Source: Methylophilus sp.
Lineage (GTDB): Bacteria > Pseudomonadota > Gammaproteobacteria > Burkholderiales > Methylophilaceae
Assembly (NCBI GenBank): GCA_030696695.1
Contig: JAUYRP010000034.1
Location: 682,001 to 746,000 of the forward strand
Direction of reading: 5' to 3'
Length of the DNA: 64,000 nucleotides
The notes beneath the pieces are model-generated. The model made no database searches. It saw only the letters and a program-made list of their open reading frames with translations, and was not told the DNA's origin. The position numbers were made by a program, and so were the translations under genes. The stretch's first letter is position 1; the number at the start of each line of letters is the position of its first letter. Shown piece by piece: positions 44,912 to 55,033 of this stretch.

Positions 44912-47488
44912 ATGCTTAATAAAATCTTAAATAGCCGATGGTTTGCCCAACGCCAAGTGGATGCTTGGCTACCATGGATATTTTTATTTGTTGCATTGCC
45001 GATAACTTTTTTGATCTGGAAGCATGAAAAAGACCGTGCTTATGCAGAGCAAGAAATCCGCTTTGAGTATCACGCAAAAGAGGCGACAAATTTAATTAAG
45101 CGCCAGCTAATACAATATGGGTATGTGCTGGAAGGCATGCAGAGCTTTTTTCGTGCCTCTATTTTTGTGGATGAGCATGAGTTTAACGATTATGTGAGTG
45201 CGCTGTTGCAACCTAATCGCTTATCTGGTTTACGTAGTGTTGCCTTTGCAAAGTATATTGACTCTACCCGACCTGAGACTTATGCAACGCTGAGCACTGA
45301 CTGGCACGTGTTAACACAGAAAATTCAGCCTAAAGAAGTACGTACGTTTTATGCCCCTATTATCTATGCCGCCCCCGAGTCATCCCCACTGTCGGTTTCA
45401 CCGCAAAGCAATACGCTACTGGATGTATTAGGCGAGGCACCTATACGCCAAGTGTTTCAAAGGTCGGCCGATTTAAATAACGTCATTGTTTCCCCGGTTA
45501 TGCAATCAATTCAAGGTAATCAACTAAACGATTACTTTTTGATGCATTTACCTATCTACGAAAACAACACCATCAACAACAATGTTACGCAGCGCCGTAT
45601 GCATATTGATGGCTGGGTATTGGCCACCATCAACAGCGAGCTATTTTTTACAGAGGCTATTCAACCTGCCGAAACTGGCTTATTAATCTCATTCGCTTTA
45701 TCAGGTATTTTGTACTTGCTTGTTGCCAGAACAAGAGCCACTGACACCATCCACAAAGTGAGTAGCCAACTGAGTGTTAGCGAGCAACGTTGGCAATTTG
45801 CACTAGAAGGGGCTGGAGACGGCGTGTGGGATTGGGATGTAAAAACGAATACGGCGATCTTTTCTAAGCGCTGCAAGGCGATGTTGGGGTTTACAGAGTT
45901 TGAAATTAGCGACGACGTTGATGAGTGGAAAAAACGCATACATCCTGAGGATTATGTGAACGTGATGCAAGCAGTGCAGGCGACACTGGCAGGCTTAAAC
46001 CCTAGTTATTCCAATGAGCATCGCATGCAATGTAAAGATGGCAGTTGGAAATGGATTTTAGACCGCGGTATGGTGGTGAGCCGCGACCCAGAGGGTATGC
46101 CGGAGCGCATGGTGGGCACGCATGCCGATATCTCTAGTTTAAAAAAATCTGAAGAAGTAATTTGGCAACAAGCCAATTTTGATTTACTGACAGGGCTACC
46201 AAACAGACGCATGTTTTATGAAAGGCTAGACCAAGAGATTCAAAAGGCAAAGCGTTCTGGACTAAAGGTTGCGCTGATTTTTCTGGATCTAGATGGCTTT
46301 AAAGAGGTGAACGATACCTTGGGGCATGACCAAGGAGATTTTTTACTGAAGTTGACAGCAAGTCGCTTGATAGACTGTATGCGCGGCTCAGATGCAGTAG
46401 CTAGGCTTGGCGGTGATGAATTTGTGCTGATGGTTGGGGATGTCGGGCAAAGTGATCTTAATCACGTGGAAATCATTGCACAGAAAGTAATCGAGGTATT
46501 GTCTGAACCGTTTCAATTAGGATACGAAGTTGCATACATTTCAGCCAGTCTTGGCATTGCTATTTTCCCGGATGATGCCAGCAATACTGAAAATCTGATG
46601 AAAAGTGTGGATCAGGCGATGTATGCATCCAAACAAAAAGGTGGGCGCTGTTTTACCTACTTTACTGCACGTATGCAACAGGTTGCACAACATCGCATGC
46701 AGCTATCCAATGATTTAAGGCTAGCCTTATTGCAAAACCAGTTGTATGTTGAGTATCAACCTATTATTGAGCTAAAAACGGGGCGAGTTCAGAAGGCAGA
46801 AGCATTGGTGCGTTGGCAGCATCCTACCCGTGGCTATGTGAGTCCTGCTGAGTTTATTCCAATTGCCGAAAATACACGCTTGATACAGGATATTGGTAAC
46901 TGGGTGTTTAACGAAGCATTTAAACAAGTGTCGATATGGCGGCAAACGCTAGAATCAAATTTTCAGGTGGCTGTAAATAAATCGCCCATCCAATTTACGC
47001 ACGAAGAAGACAAAGCGCATTGCTGGGAAGCAATTGTGCAGGAAAATCCAGCCATGGGTAAAGCCATCGTAGTAGAAATCACAGAGGGTTTATTGCTGGA
47101 TGCCTCTGCTGATGTGGTGCAGCGCTTAAAAGTGTTTCAGCAAATGGGCATGCAAGTGGCACTGGATGATTTTGGCACAGGGTACTCTTCGCTGTCGTAC
47201 TTAAAAAAGTTTGAAATCGATTATTTAAAAATCGACCAATCATTTGTCGCCAACTTGTCTGAAGGCTCAGACGACCTGATCTTGTGTGAAGCGATTATTA
47301 TGATGGCACATAGACTAGGCATGAAAGTAGTAGCAGAGGGGATTGAGACGGCACAGCAAAAAACATTGCTGGTTAGGGCGGGATGCGACTATGGACAGGG
47401 CTATTTATTCTCTAAATCCTTGTTGCCCAAAGACTTAGAAGCATATGCCATGCTACATAATCAAGCTGTGTTTACGCAGTCAATATAG
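44912..47488 (+). CDS. CHASE-PAS-GGDEF-EAL protein (c-di-GMP turnover)
   Basis: An 858-residue membrane protein. Helices at about 20-38 and 255-275 bracket a periplasmic CHASE-type sensor. A PAS/PAC domain follows (about 290-415), then GGDEF (about 425-585; intact RLGGDEF and an RxxD inhibitory site, RGSD, five residues before it) and EAL (about 600-850; intact KAEALVRW, DDFGTGYSSLSYLKKF and KIDQSFV). Both halves look active, so it could make and degrade c-di-GMP. It is inserted on the opposite strand between pth and ychF, which are usually adjacent, and ends two bases from the pth stop. Confidence 0.93.
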   Translation: MLNKILNSRWFAQRQVDAWLPWIFLFVALPITFLIWKHEKDRAYAEQEIRFEYHAKEATNLIKRQLIQYGYVLEGMQSFFRASIFVDEHEFNDYVSALLQPNRLSGLRSVAFAKYIDSTRPETYATLSTDWHVLTQKIQPKEVRTFYAPIIYAAPESSPLSVSPQSNTLLDVLGEAPIRQVFQRSADLNNVIVSPVMQSIQGNQLNDYFLMHLPIYENNTINNNVTQRRMHIDGWVLATINSELFFTEAIQPAETGLLISFALSGILYLLVARTRATDTIHKVSSQLSVSEQRWQFALEGAGDGVWDWDVKTNTAIFSKRCKAMLGFTEFEISDDVDEWKKRIHPEDYVNVMQAVQATLAGLNPSYSNEHRMQCKDGSWKWILDRGMVVSRDPEGMPERMVGTHADISSLKKSEEVIWQQANFDLLTGLPNRRMFYERLDQEIQKAKRSGLKVALIFLDLDGFKEVNDTLGHDQGDFLLKLTASRLIDCMRGSDAVARLGGDEFVLMVGDVGQSDLNHVEIIAQKVIEVLSEPFQLGYEVAYISASLGIAIFPDDASNTENLMKSVDQAMYASKQKGGRCFTYFTARMQQVAQHRMQLSNDLRLALLQNQLYVEYQPIIELKTGRVQKAEALVRWQHPTRGYVSPAEFIPIAENTRLIQDIGNWVFNEAFKQVSIWRQTLESNFQVAVNKSPIQFTHEEDKAHCWEAIVQENPAMGKAIVVEITEGLLLDASADVVQRLKVFQQMGMQVALDDFGTGYSSLSYLKKFEIDYLKIDQSFVANLSEGSDDLILCEAIIMMAHRLGMKVVAEGIETAQQKTLLVRAGCDYGQGYLFSKSLLPKDLEAYAMLHNQAVFTQSI

Positions 47489-47490
47489 GA

Positions 47491-48066
47491 TTACTGCTTG
47501 GTGTGTAGCTTGAGCATGGCTTGTTCATAATCACCTTTAAGCAGCAAATCAAATACCTTACTACTTTGATATAGGCTTTCTTCAATGGCTTCTTGCTCGG
47601 CTTTTAATGGCGCCTTGAGTACGTAATTCACCACTTCGTTTCTGTCTCCAGGGTGGCCAATGCCTACTCTTAGCCGCCAATAATCTGGAGTGCCTAGCGC
47701 TGCGTGAATATCGCGTAGGCCATTGTGTCCACCGTGCCCTCCAGCGAACTTCATTTTACAAGTGCCAGCGGGTAAATCTAACTCGTCATGAATCACCAGT
47801 ATTTCTGCTGGTTTGATTTTGTAGTAATTGGCCAAAGCAGCAACCGCTTTTCCACTGGCGTTCATATAAGTCATGGGTTTTAACAACCATGCATCGGCTT
47901 GTGTGCTGATTTTGCCAACCTCGCCAAACATTTTTGCATCCAGCTTAAGCGCACTGTTGGTTTGCTGTTGAATAAGATTTATCCACCAAAAGCCAGCATT
48001 GTGGCGTGTGTTAACGTATTTATCACCAGGGTTTCCCAACCCCACAAATAATCGGATACCACTCAT
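47491..48066 (-). CDS. pth: Peptidyl-tRNA hydrolase
   Basis: A 191-residue enzyme that frees tRNA from drop-off peptidyl-tRNA. The active-site segments FVGLGNPGDKYVNTRHNAGFW (catalytic His), LLKPMTYMNASGKAV, VIHDELDLPAGTCKMK and GHGGHNGLRDI are present. The ATG at 48066 matches the family start MSGIRLFVGLGNPG; a GTG two codons upstream is possible. It follows rplY on the minus strand behind a terminator, so partial readthrough or its own promoter is needed. Confidence 0.96.
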   Translation of the reverse strand: MSGIRLFVGLGNPGDKYVNTRHNAGFWWINLIQQQTNSALKLDAKMFGEVGKISTQADAWLLKPMTYMNASGKAVAALANYYKIKPAEILVIHDELDLPAGTCKMKFAGGHGGHNGLRDIHAALGTPDYWRLRVGIGHPGDRNEVVNYVLKAPLKAEQEAIEESLYQSSKVFDLLLKGDYEQAMLKLHTKQ

Positions 48067-48118
48067 GAGCACAACTTGCTTTCAATTAGAATTGGATAAT
48101 TAAGGTTAAATCAGGCAT

Positions 48119-48155
48119 AAAAAAACGCGCACTTAGCAATAAGCGCGCGTTTATT
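48119..48155 (-). terminator. Terminator between rplY and pth
   Basis: On the minus strand AAACGCGC...GCGCGTTT form a GC-rich stem extended by CTTA/TAAG around a TTGC loop, followed by a run of Ts. It lies 16 bases after the rplY stop. Confidence 0.88.
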
Positions 48156-48170
48156 TTACAACGGTTCAGA

Positions 48171-48788
48171 TTACGCTGCTGGTGTATCTTCAGCGGCTTC
48201 TGCTTCATCAGAAACGCTACCGCGTGTTTTAGCAATCGCTGCCACAGCTGCGTCATCACCGTGTGTTAATTGAACAAACTCAACACCTTTAGGTAATTTG
48301 ATTTCAGATAAATGCACTGATTGACCAATTTCTAGTGCTGCTACGTCAACTTCGATAAACTCTGGCAAATCTTTCGCCAAGCAGCTTACATCAGCCTCAG
48401 TTAAGATGTGGGCAACAATACCACCACCCAATTTAACGCCTGGTGCAACGTCAGCATTAATAAAGTGGAAAGGCACTTTTACGTGGATTTTTTCAGTAGT
48501 TGAAACACGTTGAAAATCAATGTGTTGAATAGTGTTGCGCACAGGGTGCATTTGGTAGTCACGTAATAACACGCTTTCTTTTTTACCATCTAGAATTAAA
48601 TCTAAGATAGAAGCGTGGAAAGCTTCATGACGGAATTGTAAAAACAACTCTTTATGGTTGATTTCAATGTTTACCGCTTCTTTACTACCACCATATACAA
48701 CACCTGGCACATTGCCAGCGCGACGTAGACGGCGGCTCGCACCCGTACCTTTAACGTCACGTTTGACTGCATTAATTTGAATACTCAT
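48171..48788 (-). CDS. rplY: 50S ribosomal protein L25, long (CTC) form
   Basis: A 205-residue bL25 of the general-stress (TL5/CTC) type: an N-terminal 5S rRNA-binding domain (GTGASRRLRRAGNVPGVVYGG, HKELFLQF, DYQMHPVRNTIQHIDF) and a C-terminal beta domain, ending in an acidic tail. It lies 78 bases after prs in the same direction, the usual prs-rplY-pth order. Confidence 0.96.
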   Translation of the reverse strand: MSIQINAVKRDVKGTGASRRLRRAGNVPGVVYGGSKEAVNIEINHKELFLQFRHEAFHASILDLILDGKKESVLLRDYQMHPVRNTIQHIDFQRVSTTEKIHVKVPFHFINADVAPGVKLGGGIVAHILTEADVSCLAKDLPEFIEVDVAALEIGQSVHLSEIKLPKGVEFVQLTHGDDAAVAAIAKTRGSVSDEAEAAEDTPAA

Positions 48789-48866
48789 TTAAAACTCCTA
48801 AAATCACCTTTTCAGGCGTTACTGCACTAAAAACCACAAGCCGCGACCAGCTTGTGGCGCTAAAAT

Positions 48867-49817
48867 TTAATCCATAAATAAAGAGGAAACAGACTCTTCT
48901 TGGCTAATACGTTTAATAGTCTCTGCCAACAAAGGTGCAACGCTTAATTGGCGAATTTTTTTACAGTTCATCGATGCAATGTTGAGCGGTATGGTATTGG
49001 TAACCACTAATTCATCTAAGTCTGAGTTGGTAATACGCTCTACAGCACTGCCGGATAAAATTGGATGCGTAGCATAAGCCAATACCTTTTTAGCGCCATG
49101 TTTTTTCAAAGCAGAAGCTGCTTCACACAAGGTATTCGCTGTATCGACCATGTCGTCCATAATTACACAGGTGCGGTCTGCCACTTCACCAATGATGTTC
49201 ATCACTTTAGCGACGTTGGCTTTTGGACGACGTTTGTCAATGATGGCAAGGTCAGAGTTCAATTGTTTTGCAGTTGCCCGTGCACGCACCACACCGCCTA
49301 CATCAGGTGAAACCACGACTAAATCTTGGTATTTTTGTATCAATAAATCATCAATCAATATCGGTGTTGCGTAAATATTATCAACAGGGATATCGAAAAA
49401 ACCTTGGATTTGATCAGAGTGCAAATCCATGGTGAGCAAGCGGTTTACACCCACGCTGGTCAACATGTTGGCAACGACTTTTGCGGTAATGGCGACACGT
49501 GCAGAGCGAGGGCGTCTATCTTGGCGTGAGTACCCCAAATATGGGATTGCCGCAGTGATGCGACCTGCCGAAGAGCGACGCAAGGCATCTACCATGACCA
49601 TGACTTCCATCAGGTTGTCGTTGGTGGGATAACTGGTCGATTGCAGTACGAATACATCACGCCCACGCACATTTTCGAGCAGCTCTAACATCACTTCACC
49701 GTCAGAAAATCTACCTACATCTGCGCGACCAAGATCAATACCTAAATGTTTAGCAACTTCTTGCGCTAAAACAGGATTGGCATTGCCCGTAAACACCATC
49801 ATGCTACCGTTGCTCAA
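48867..49817 (-). CDS. prs: Ribose-phosphate pyrophosphokinase
   Basis: A 316-residue enzyme making PRPP from ribose 5-phosphate and ATP. It has [40 protein letters not shown], the ATP-site [18 protein letters not shown] and the PRPP-binding [13 protein letters not shown]. Full length. It follows the terminator of the ispE-tRNA-Gln unit by about 40 bases, so it should have its own promoter in the short AT-rich gap before it. Confidence 0.97.
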   Translation of the reverse strand: MSNGSMMVFTGNANPVLAQEVAKHLGIDLGRADVGRFSDGEVMLELLENVRGRDVFVLQSTSYPTNDNLMEVMVMVDALRRSSAGRITAAIPYLGYSRQDRRPRSARVAITAKVVANMLTSVGVNRLLTMDLHSDQIQGFFDIPVDNIYATPILIDDLLIQKYQDLVVVSPDVGGVVRARATAKQLNSDLAIIDKRRPKANVAKVMNIIGEVADRTCVIMDDMVDTANTLCEAASALKKHGAKKVLAYATHPILSGSAVERITNSDLDELVVTNTIPLNIASMNCKKIRQLSVAPLLAETIKRISQEESVSSLFMD

Positions 49818-49853
49818 CGTGATAACCTTTACAAAAGAAGTTAACGATATTGT

Positions 49854-49897
49854 ACAAAAAATTTAAGCGTGTAAATTGACTAAATCTACACGCTTAA
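49854..49897 (-). terminator. Terminator after tRNA-Gln
   Basis: On the minus strand TTAAGCGTGTA and TACACGCTTAA form a perfect 11-bp stem around a 13-base loop, followed by a T-rich run. It lies 11 bases after the tRNA. Confidence 0.88.
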
Positions 49898-49907
49898 CAC
49901 TTTATCA

Positions 49908-49984
49908 TGGCTGGGGAAGAAGGATTCGAACCTTCGCATGCCGGAATCAAAATCCGGTGCCTTAACCAGCTTGGCGATTCCCCA
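49908..49984 (-). tRNA. tRNA-Gln (TTG)
   Basis: A 77-base tRNA with encoded CCA. Anticodon arm ACCGGAT-T-TTG-A-TTCCGGC, T-arm GAAGG-TTCGAAT-CCTTC and the acceptor TGGGGAA/TTCCCCA agree with bacterial tRNA-Gln; the weak first pair U1-A72 is a known glutamine identity element. It lies seven bases after ispE on the same strand, the common betaproteobacterial arrangement. Confidence 0.95.
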
Positions 49985-49991
49985 ATAAACT

Positions 49992-50855
49992 TTAATTGGC
50001 TAATTTAAAATGCGGATGATATTGAATTCCTTTTGCAACAAAACCAGTGGTATTGGTCGGTTTGTTCGCTAAAAGTTCAACCGCTTCTTGTTTTGAATTA
50101 ACCGCAACAAACACAGATGCACCCGAACCGCTCATTTTTGCTTCACCAAACTGGTGTAGCCATTGTAGGGTAGCTGCAACTGATGGAAATTCTTCACATA
50201 CTACATTTTCAAGGTCATTTCTAAATAGCTTAGAATTTGCTTGGCTTGAAAAGTCCGCTATTTTCAATGGTTTCGTGTCTCTTGTCAATCTGGAATTGGC
50301 AAAAATTTTAGCTGTTGCGACATTCTCGTGGGGTGTTAACACTAAATAGTGCTTTTCACGCATGTGGATGGGTAATTCTACAGGGCTAAGTACTTCACCA
50401 ATGCCCTCTGCCCATGCCGTTTGGCCAAAAATAAATACAGGTACATCGGCGCCTAAAGTGAGCCCAATGGCCATTAATTGCTGGCGATTTAACTGTAATG
50501 ACCATAATTGATTCAGCGCCAGTAGCATTGTGGCTGCATCTGAACTGCCACCACCTAGTCCGCCGCCCATCGGAATCTGTTTTTCAAGCGTAATGTTGAC
50601 GCCAAGCATGCAACCAGTGGCTTGCTGCAATGTGCGTGCTGCACGCGCACACAAATCTTGCTCGGCAGGGATATGCTCGATAGCATGCGTGCGTATGACT
50701 TGCCCATCATCTCGAACTGAGAGATGTAAGGTGTCGTAGTAATCTAATAATTGAAAAACACTTTGCAGCGTGTGATAGCCATCAGGGCGTTGGCCCGTAA
50801 TGTGTAAAAATAAATTGATTTTTGCGGGTGCTAAAAAAGTATGTGTTGAGTGCAT
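49992..50855 (-). CDS. ispE: 4-diphosphocytidyl-2-C-methyl-D-erythritol kinase
   Basis: A 287-residue GHMP kinase of the MEP isoprenoid pathway. It carries APAKINLFLHITGQRPDGYHTL, the ATP loop IPMGGGLGGGSSDAATML, and AKMSGSGASVFVAV near the C-terminus. Full length. It normally follows lolB directly; here the carbonic-anhydrase-like gene stands between them. Confidence 0.96.
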   Translation of the reverse strand: MHSTHTFLAPAKINLFLHITGQRPDGYHTLQSVFQLLDYYDTLHLSVRDDGQVIRTHAIEHIPAEQDLCARAARTLQQATGCMLGVNITLEKQIPMGGGLGGGSSDAATMLLALNQLWSLQLNRQQLMAIGLTLGADVPVFIFGQTAWAEGIGEVLSPVELPIHMREKHYLVLTPHENVATAKIFANSRLTRDTKPLKIADFSSQANSKLFRNDLENVVCEEFPSVAATLQWLHQFGEAKMSGSGASVFVAVNSKQEAVELLANKPTNTTGFVAKGIQYHPHFKLAN

Positions 50856-50969
50856 AGCGTACTATTTTAACGCAAGACTATGATGGCTGTTATTTTTGAA
50901 ATAGTGGTTTGTTATACAACGGTGATTGATGTAGCTAAATCGGCCCATAAACAGGGCTATATTAAGCAC

Positions 50970-52289
50970 TTATTCGAGTACTGATCGACCATTCAGTGGC
51001 TGTATTGAGCGGTTATTTGCGCCACCTATTGCAGCTGTAATGGCAGCAATTTGTTCAGCTGATGCGTTTAGTGTAGATTTCATGACAACCCAGCGCACGC
51101 CTTCGGTACATGGTGGCGTAGTAAGCGAGCCACTGTAGCGATAATATCGTTGATTCGTTGGCATCAGATCACTAGGCGTAAGACGCGCTTTCAGCTTAAT
51201 GACTTCTCCCACTTTTTGCGGTAATTGAGCGAGCAACTTTGCTAATTGAATGTTGGGTTCGCCAGTTTGAAATAATACGCTGGTCATCGCTATATTTTTT
51301 TTGCTATCAAGGTGCAGAAATTGCATTTCAAGTGGGTAGCTCTGGCCATTGAGGTGATGCTCGCTTGGGGTGTGGATATCAACATACTTCAACTGGAATG
51401 CACTTTTATCTAACACCATCATATTGCCATCTCTAAAGTGAACGCGTAGCCCGCGGTGGGTGGACTCGATCTCTTTTGCTGCAAATTTATGAATGGTACG
51501 AATCGGTTTGAGTGCCGCATGGATGATGTTGTCAAATAAAACGGGGGACTGGTTGACCCCGCTTTCACAACTAGCAAATTGTTTGTTGAGTTTTCCCCAA
51601 TGTTCAGGCCCTTTTTTTCCTTGGTAATCCCAATCTTTGGCGCCTATTACCTCACTCGTTTTGTTGGGGGTTGCCTGTGCTGTATTGGGGGCTTTAGGAA
51701 TAGGCGTCTCTGGGGCTTCATTAGCAGTAGTAGCTGCTGGTTTTGTTGTATTTTCCTGATTTGGCGCTTGACTGTTTTGCTCTGAGGTTGAGGCTGGTGT
51801 ACTACTTTCAGTGAGGGGCTTAGCTGGCGGCAGGTTTTGTGGGGCTGGTTTGGCGGCAGGCGCAGCATTATTTTGCTTGCACACGTAATGCATCGCAGCC
51901 TCTAAATCTGAGTCTGGCATGGGTTCAATAAACTCCGCACCTTTCATGTCTACACTTGCTGAGTAAACAAGTTCTTGATTCAAGTATTGAAATACTTGCG
52001 TGGTGGCCGATGTTTGCTGCGTGCAGTTAAAGTGCCATAAGGCTTTGGAGAGGTTATAAACTTTGTCTACAGAGTCTGGATTCTTTTGCGGGGTTTTGTA
52101 TTCGATTTTCACCCATGACTTTTTGAGTGCGGCTTGCGTCACGATAGACTGCTTATCCAGCATCAGTTTAGAGTGTGCGTTGTCTTTTAGTTTCACCCAC
52201 GTGGCTGCCTCACTAGGTAGCGAATAAACGAGGCAAGCTGCTATCAAGGCGAGTACTTTTAGATGTGTGATTAGCGTGCTGTGTATCAT
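50970..52289 (-). CDS. Adhesin_E-like / alpha-carbonic-anhydrase-like protein lacking zinc ligands
   Basis: A product of about 439 residues: signal peptide (ends PSEA), an N-terminal domain of about 110 residues (WVKLKDNAHSKLMLDKQSI, YVCK) resembling the surface-adhesin E family, a Pro/Thr/Ala linker of about 80 residues, then an alpha-carbonic anhydrase domain with GVNQSPVLFD, HTPSEHHLNGQSYPLE and GSLTTPPCTEGVRWVV. Of the three zinc histidines, only His306 remains; the first is Asp304 and the third is Gln323. So hydration of CO2 is unlikely and a binding role is inferred. The ATG at 52289 starts the signal peptide; a start 18 codons upstream is possible. It splits the usual lolB-ispE pair. 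Confidence 0.8.
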   Translation of the reverse strand: MIHSTLITHLKVLALIAACLVYSLPSEAATWVKLKDNAHSKLMLDKQSIVTQAALKKSWVKIEYKTPQKNPDSVDKVYNLSKALWHFNCTQQTSATTQVFQYLNQELVYSASVDMKGAEFIEPMPDSDLEAAMHYVCKQNNAAPAAKPAPQNLPPAKPLTESSTPASTSEQNSQAPNQENTTKPAATTANEAPETPIPKAPNTAQATPNKTSEVIGAKDWDYQGKKGPEHWGKLNKQFASCESGVNQSPVLFDNIIHAALKPIRTIHKFAAKEIESTHRGLRVHFRDGNMMVLDKSAFQLKYVDIHTPSEHHLNGQSYPLEMQFLHLDSKKNIAMTSVLFQTGEPNIQLAKLLAQLPQKVGEVIKLKARLTPSDLMPTNQRYYRYSGSLTTPPCTEGVRWVVMKSTLNASAEQIAAITAAIGGANNRSIQPLNGRSVLE

Positions 52290-52414
52290 GAATGCATAGG
52301 CTGAGTAATGTGAGCAATACCTTATTATGCCTAATGCACTCAATTTTAAACTAAGAAATAAGCGTATAAATGCGTGCTAAATTGACTAATCAGCTCGCGA
52401 TGAACGGCGGTGGT

Positions 52415-53014
52415 TTATGGCGCGGCAGTCCACTGCTCAACAACTAATTTAAGTAAAACGTTTTGACGTCTTAGGGTGATTTTTTGTGGTAATGACACGC
52501 CTAAACTATCCATGTATTGCGTATACTCGATTTTCCAACCCTGCTGTTCTAGCAGGGTGAGCCTGCCTGCGTTATCCCATTGCTGTTGGTCGATAGGCGC
52601 TTGCGTAGGTCTACCCACTGCCCAATCGCTTAAACCACTTAAGGGCAACCGCCAGCCCAGCGTTTTTTCGGTAAGGCTCTCTGCATCTTGAGCAGATACG
52701 CGCTCACCTTTGGCATTGGTGAGCGTCACTTGCGCGGTGGATTTTTCAATATGCGCTATTTTGCTGCCTAGCGGTGTAAATATATCAATCCCATCGGTAT
52801 CGCTAAGGTGTAACCAGTGCAAGCTGCCTGAATAGCCTTTTCCATCGGCGTTGACAGCGAGCCTGCCTTGAATGTTAAAGGTTTGGATTGCAGCTATTTG
52901 TTTTAAATGGATTTGGTGTACAGAAACATCAGTGGCGGGTCGAACCGGAGGTTGTATGGCACAACCTCCGATGATTAACCAGACCAGAGCTAGGAATAAA
53001 CGCGAGAATACCAA
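52415..53014 (-). CDS. lolB: Outer-membrane lipoprotein LolB
   Basis: A 199-residue lipoprotein (signal LALVWLIIGGC, lipobox IIGGC) that receives lipoproteins from LolA and inserts them in the outer membrane. FNIQGRLAVNADGKGYSGSLHWLH, and LPLSGLSDWAVGRP with the functional loop, are family marks. It follows the TPR gene by 51 bases on the same strand. Confidence 0.92.
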   Translation of the reverse strand: MVFSRLFLALVWLIIGGCAIQPPVRPATDVSVHQIHLKQIAAIQTFNIQGRLAVNADGKGYSGSLHWLHLSDTDGIDIFTPLGSKIAHIEKSTAQVTLTNAKGERVSAQDAESLTEKTLGWRLPLSGLSDWAVGRPTQAPIDQQQWDNAGRLTLLEQQGWKIEYTQYMDSLGVSLPQKITLRRQNVLLKLVVEQWTAAP

Positions 53015-53065
53015 TGGCGAATGGATGGTGATGTTGGGAAGAATGCGTAAATACTTAAATTTTCA

Positions 53066-54748
53066 TTAAGACTTGAATTTTTTGGTGGTCGCCAATAACA
53101 CATCATTTTCTGGAAATGCCTTCAGCGCTTGCTCCCAAATAATCTTAGCTTCTTCTTGCTGGCCTTGTTTCCATAAAGCCTCGCCTAAATGTGCTGCAAT
53201 TTCAGGATCTGCCTGAATTTCATAGGCTTTTCTCAAATATTCAATAGCATTGGGCAAGTCTCCTAACCGAAAATATACCCAACCCAAACTATCCATAATG
53301 TAGTGGTCATTTGGCGATAGCTTGAGTGCAGTTTCTATCAAGGTTTTGGCTTCGATCAGCTTAATGTTGCGGTCAGCATAGGAGTAACCAAGCGCATTGT
53401 AGGCAGCAGCGTAATCTGGGCGCATTTTAATCAGCTTATAAAGCTCTACTTCCATAATATCGAGCTTGCCAATACGCTCCGCCATCATTGCGTAGTCATA
53501 CACCAACTCAGGGGAGTTCGGCATGTTGTTGACCGCTTTTTCTGCTAATTCAAAAGCGTCTTGATAACGCTTTGCTTGACTCAGTAAATTGACCTCGGTT
53601 TGGATAATCAGTATTTGCTGCTCTACAGTTAAGTCGTTCACATCATCCAGCAAGGCAATTGCGGCATCCACACCTTTTGTCCTAGCTATCACGCCAGCAG
53701 CAGAAAGTCGGCCATCTAAGTAAAATTCACCGGGCTGAATTTTGTCGTACCAAGTCAATGCACGTGCATCATCTTTCTGTCTTTCAGCAGAACGGCCGAG
53801 GTATAAATATAATTGGTCAGGCTCTTTAAAGCCGCCTTTGAGTGCTTGCTCAAAGTACTGATCTGCCATTTTGTACTCTGCAGATTCAAGAGATAGCAAG
53901 CCTACAACTGCGCTGACCTCAGGGCTACCTTTTGAGCTTTCAACTAACCGTATAAACTCTGGTTTCGCCTCTTCAATTTTCTTTTGACTCACCAATGTTT
54001 TTGCATACGCCATGCGGATGTCATTCGCATTCGGATATTTTTTTAAAAATGCTTTATAAAAACCTAGCGCTTTGTCAGGCGATTCTTTAAATAAGATTTG
54101 CGCTTGCATCTGTGCGCCTGTTTCCCAGCCTGGGCGATGTTTGTCTGCCGTCTCTAATGCGGCTTTTGCAATGTCTGGTTTGTCTGCAAAGAATGCAGCC
54201 TGTGCTATGGCAAAATGTGCCTCGGGCAGTTTAGGGTAAGGCTTAGCCAGTTCTTGCACTACCTCTAATACTTCTTGCTTGTCTTTTTGTTTAGAAAGTA
54301 AGGTGTTGAGATATAAAAAGCCATTCGCACGCGTATCTTCTTTGGCTAACAGTTTTTTAATTTGTGGCTTGGCATCTTTTAAATTGCCACTTGCCACCAA
54401 AAGCTGACTAGCAGCTTGTTGTGCTTCTATCGAATTCGGGTCTAGTTCAGTCCACAAAGTGGATGCATGTAATGCCAAAGCGGGCTGGTTAGCATAAGCT
54501 GCAACTTTGGCTGCGCGCTCTGCCAAGCGAGGGTCACGCGTTTGCTTAGCTAAATCTAAAAATAATTGGCTAGCCAATGAAAGTTCACCGCGCTGCCCTG
54601 CAATTTCACCAAGCAAATATTTATATACAAACTCTGCATTGGCCTCAGTGATTTTAGGCGTAACAGCAGATGCGCTCTCAGCGTAAGCCATGCTGCTACT
54701 TGCAAAGCAAATCACGAGGGATAGAACAACTTGTTTAATTTTTGGCAT
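53066..54748 (-). CDS. Exported multi-TPR protein
   Basis: A 560-residue protein with a signal peptide (ends MAYAES) and about 12 or more TPR units throughout, for example AYNALGYSYADRNIKLIEA and DSLGWVYFRLGDLPNAIEYL near the C-terminus. Proteins of this type stand before lolB in many betaproteobacteria and probably scaffold envelope or outer-membrane assembly. The exact role is unknown. The 285-base gap upstream to the divergent ABC gene holds no other gene and no strong promoter match. Confidence 0.85.
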   Translation of the reverse strand: MPKIKQVVLSLVICFASSSMAYAESASAVTPKITEANAEFVYKYLLGEIAGQRGELSLASQLFLDLAKQTRDPRLAERAAKVAAYANQPALALHASTLWTELDPNSIEAQQAASQLLVASGNLKDAKPQIKKLLAKEDTRANGFLYLNTLLSKQKDKQEVLEVVQELAKPYPKLPEAHFAIAQAAFFADKPDIAKAALETADKHRPGWETGAQMQAQILFKESPDKALGFYKAFLKKYPNANDIRMAYAKTLVSQKKIEEAKPEFIRLVESSKGSPEVSAVVGLLSLESAEYKMADQYFEQALKGGFKEPDQLYLYLGRSAERQKDDARALTWYDKIQPGEFYLDGRLSAAGVIARTKGVDAAIALLDDVNDLTVEQQILIIQTEVNLLSQAKRYQDAFELAEKAVNNMPNSPELVYDYAMMAERIGKLDIMEVELYKLIKMRPDYAAAYNALGYSYADRNIKLIEAKTLIETALKLSPNDHYIMDSLGWVYFRLGDLPNAIEYLRKAYEIQADPEIAAHLGEALWKQGQQEEAKIIWEQALKAFPENDVLLATTKKFKS

Positions 54749-55033
54749 TAATTTATGTTTCCAGTGAACGTTGAGTCGACTACTCTTTTAATTATCATAC
54801 TATTTCTGCACCTGATGGTTTAGTCCGTGACAGTTTATGCAAGTTCATCCATAATTAAAGGTTACGTGATAAATAAGTCAAAATAATACGTAAAGTGGTA
54901 TCAACTACAATTAGGACTATATCGTTTTGCCAGAAACTTTTCTACAAGTTTTGTCTCAATAAGCGGTTGGTTTTTAAATATATAACGACGACTATCTAGA
55001 TCGAAGTACAACTACATAAGATGCATACTATTT

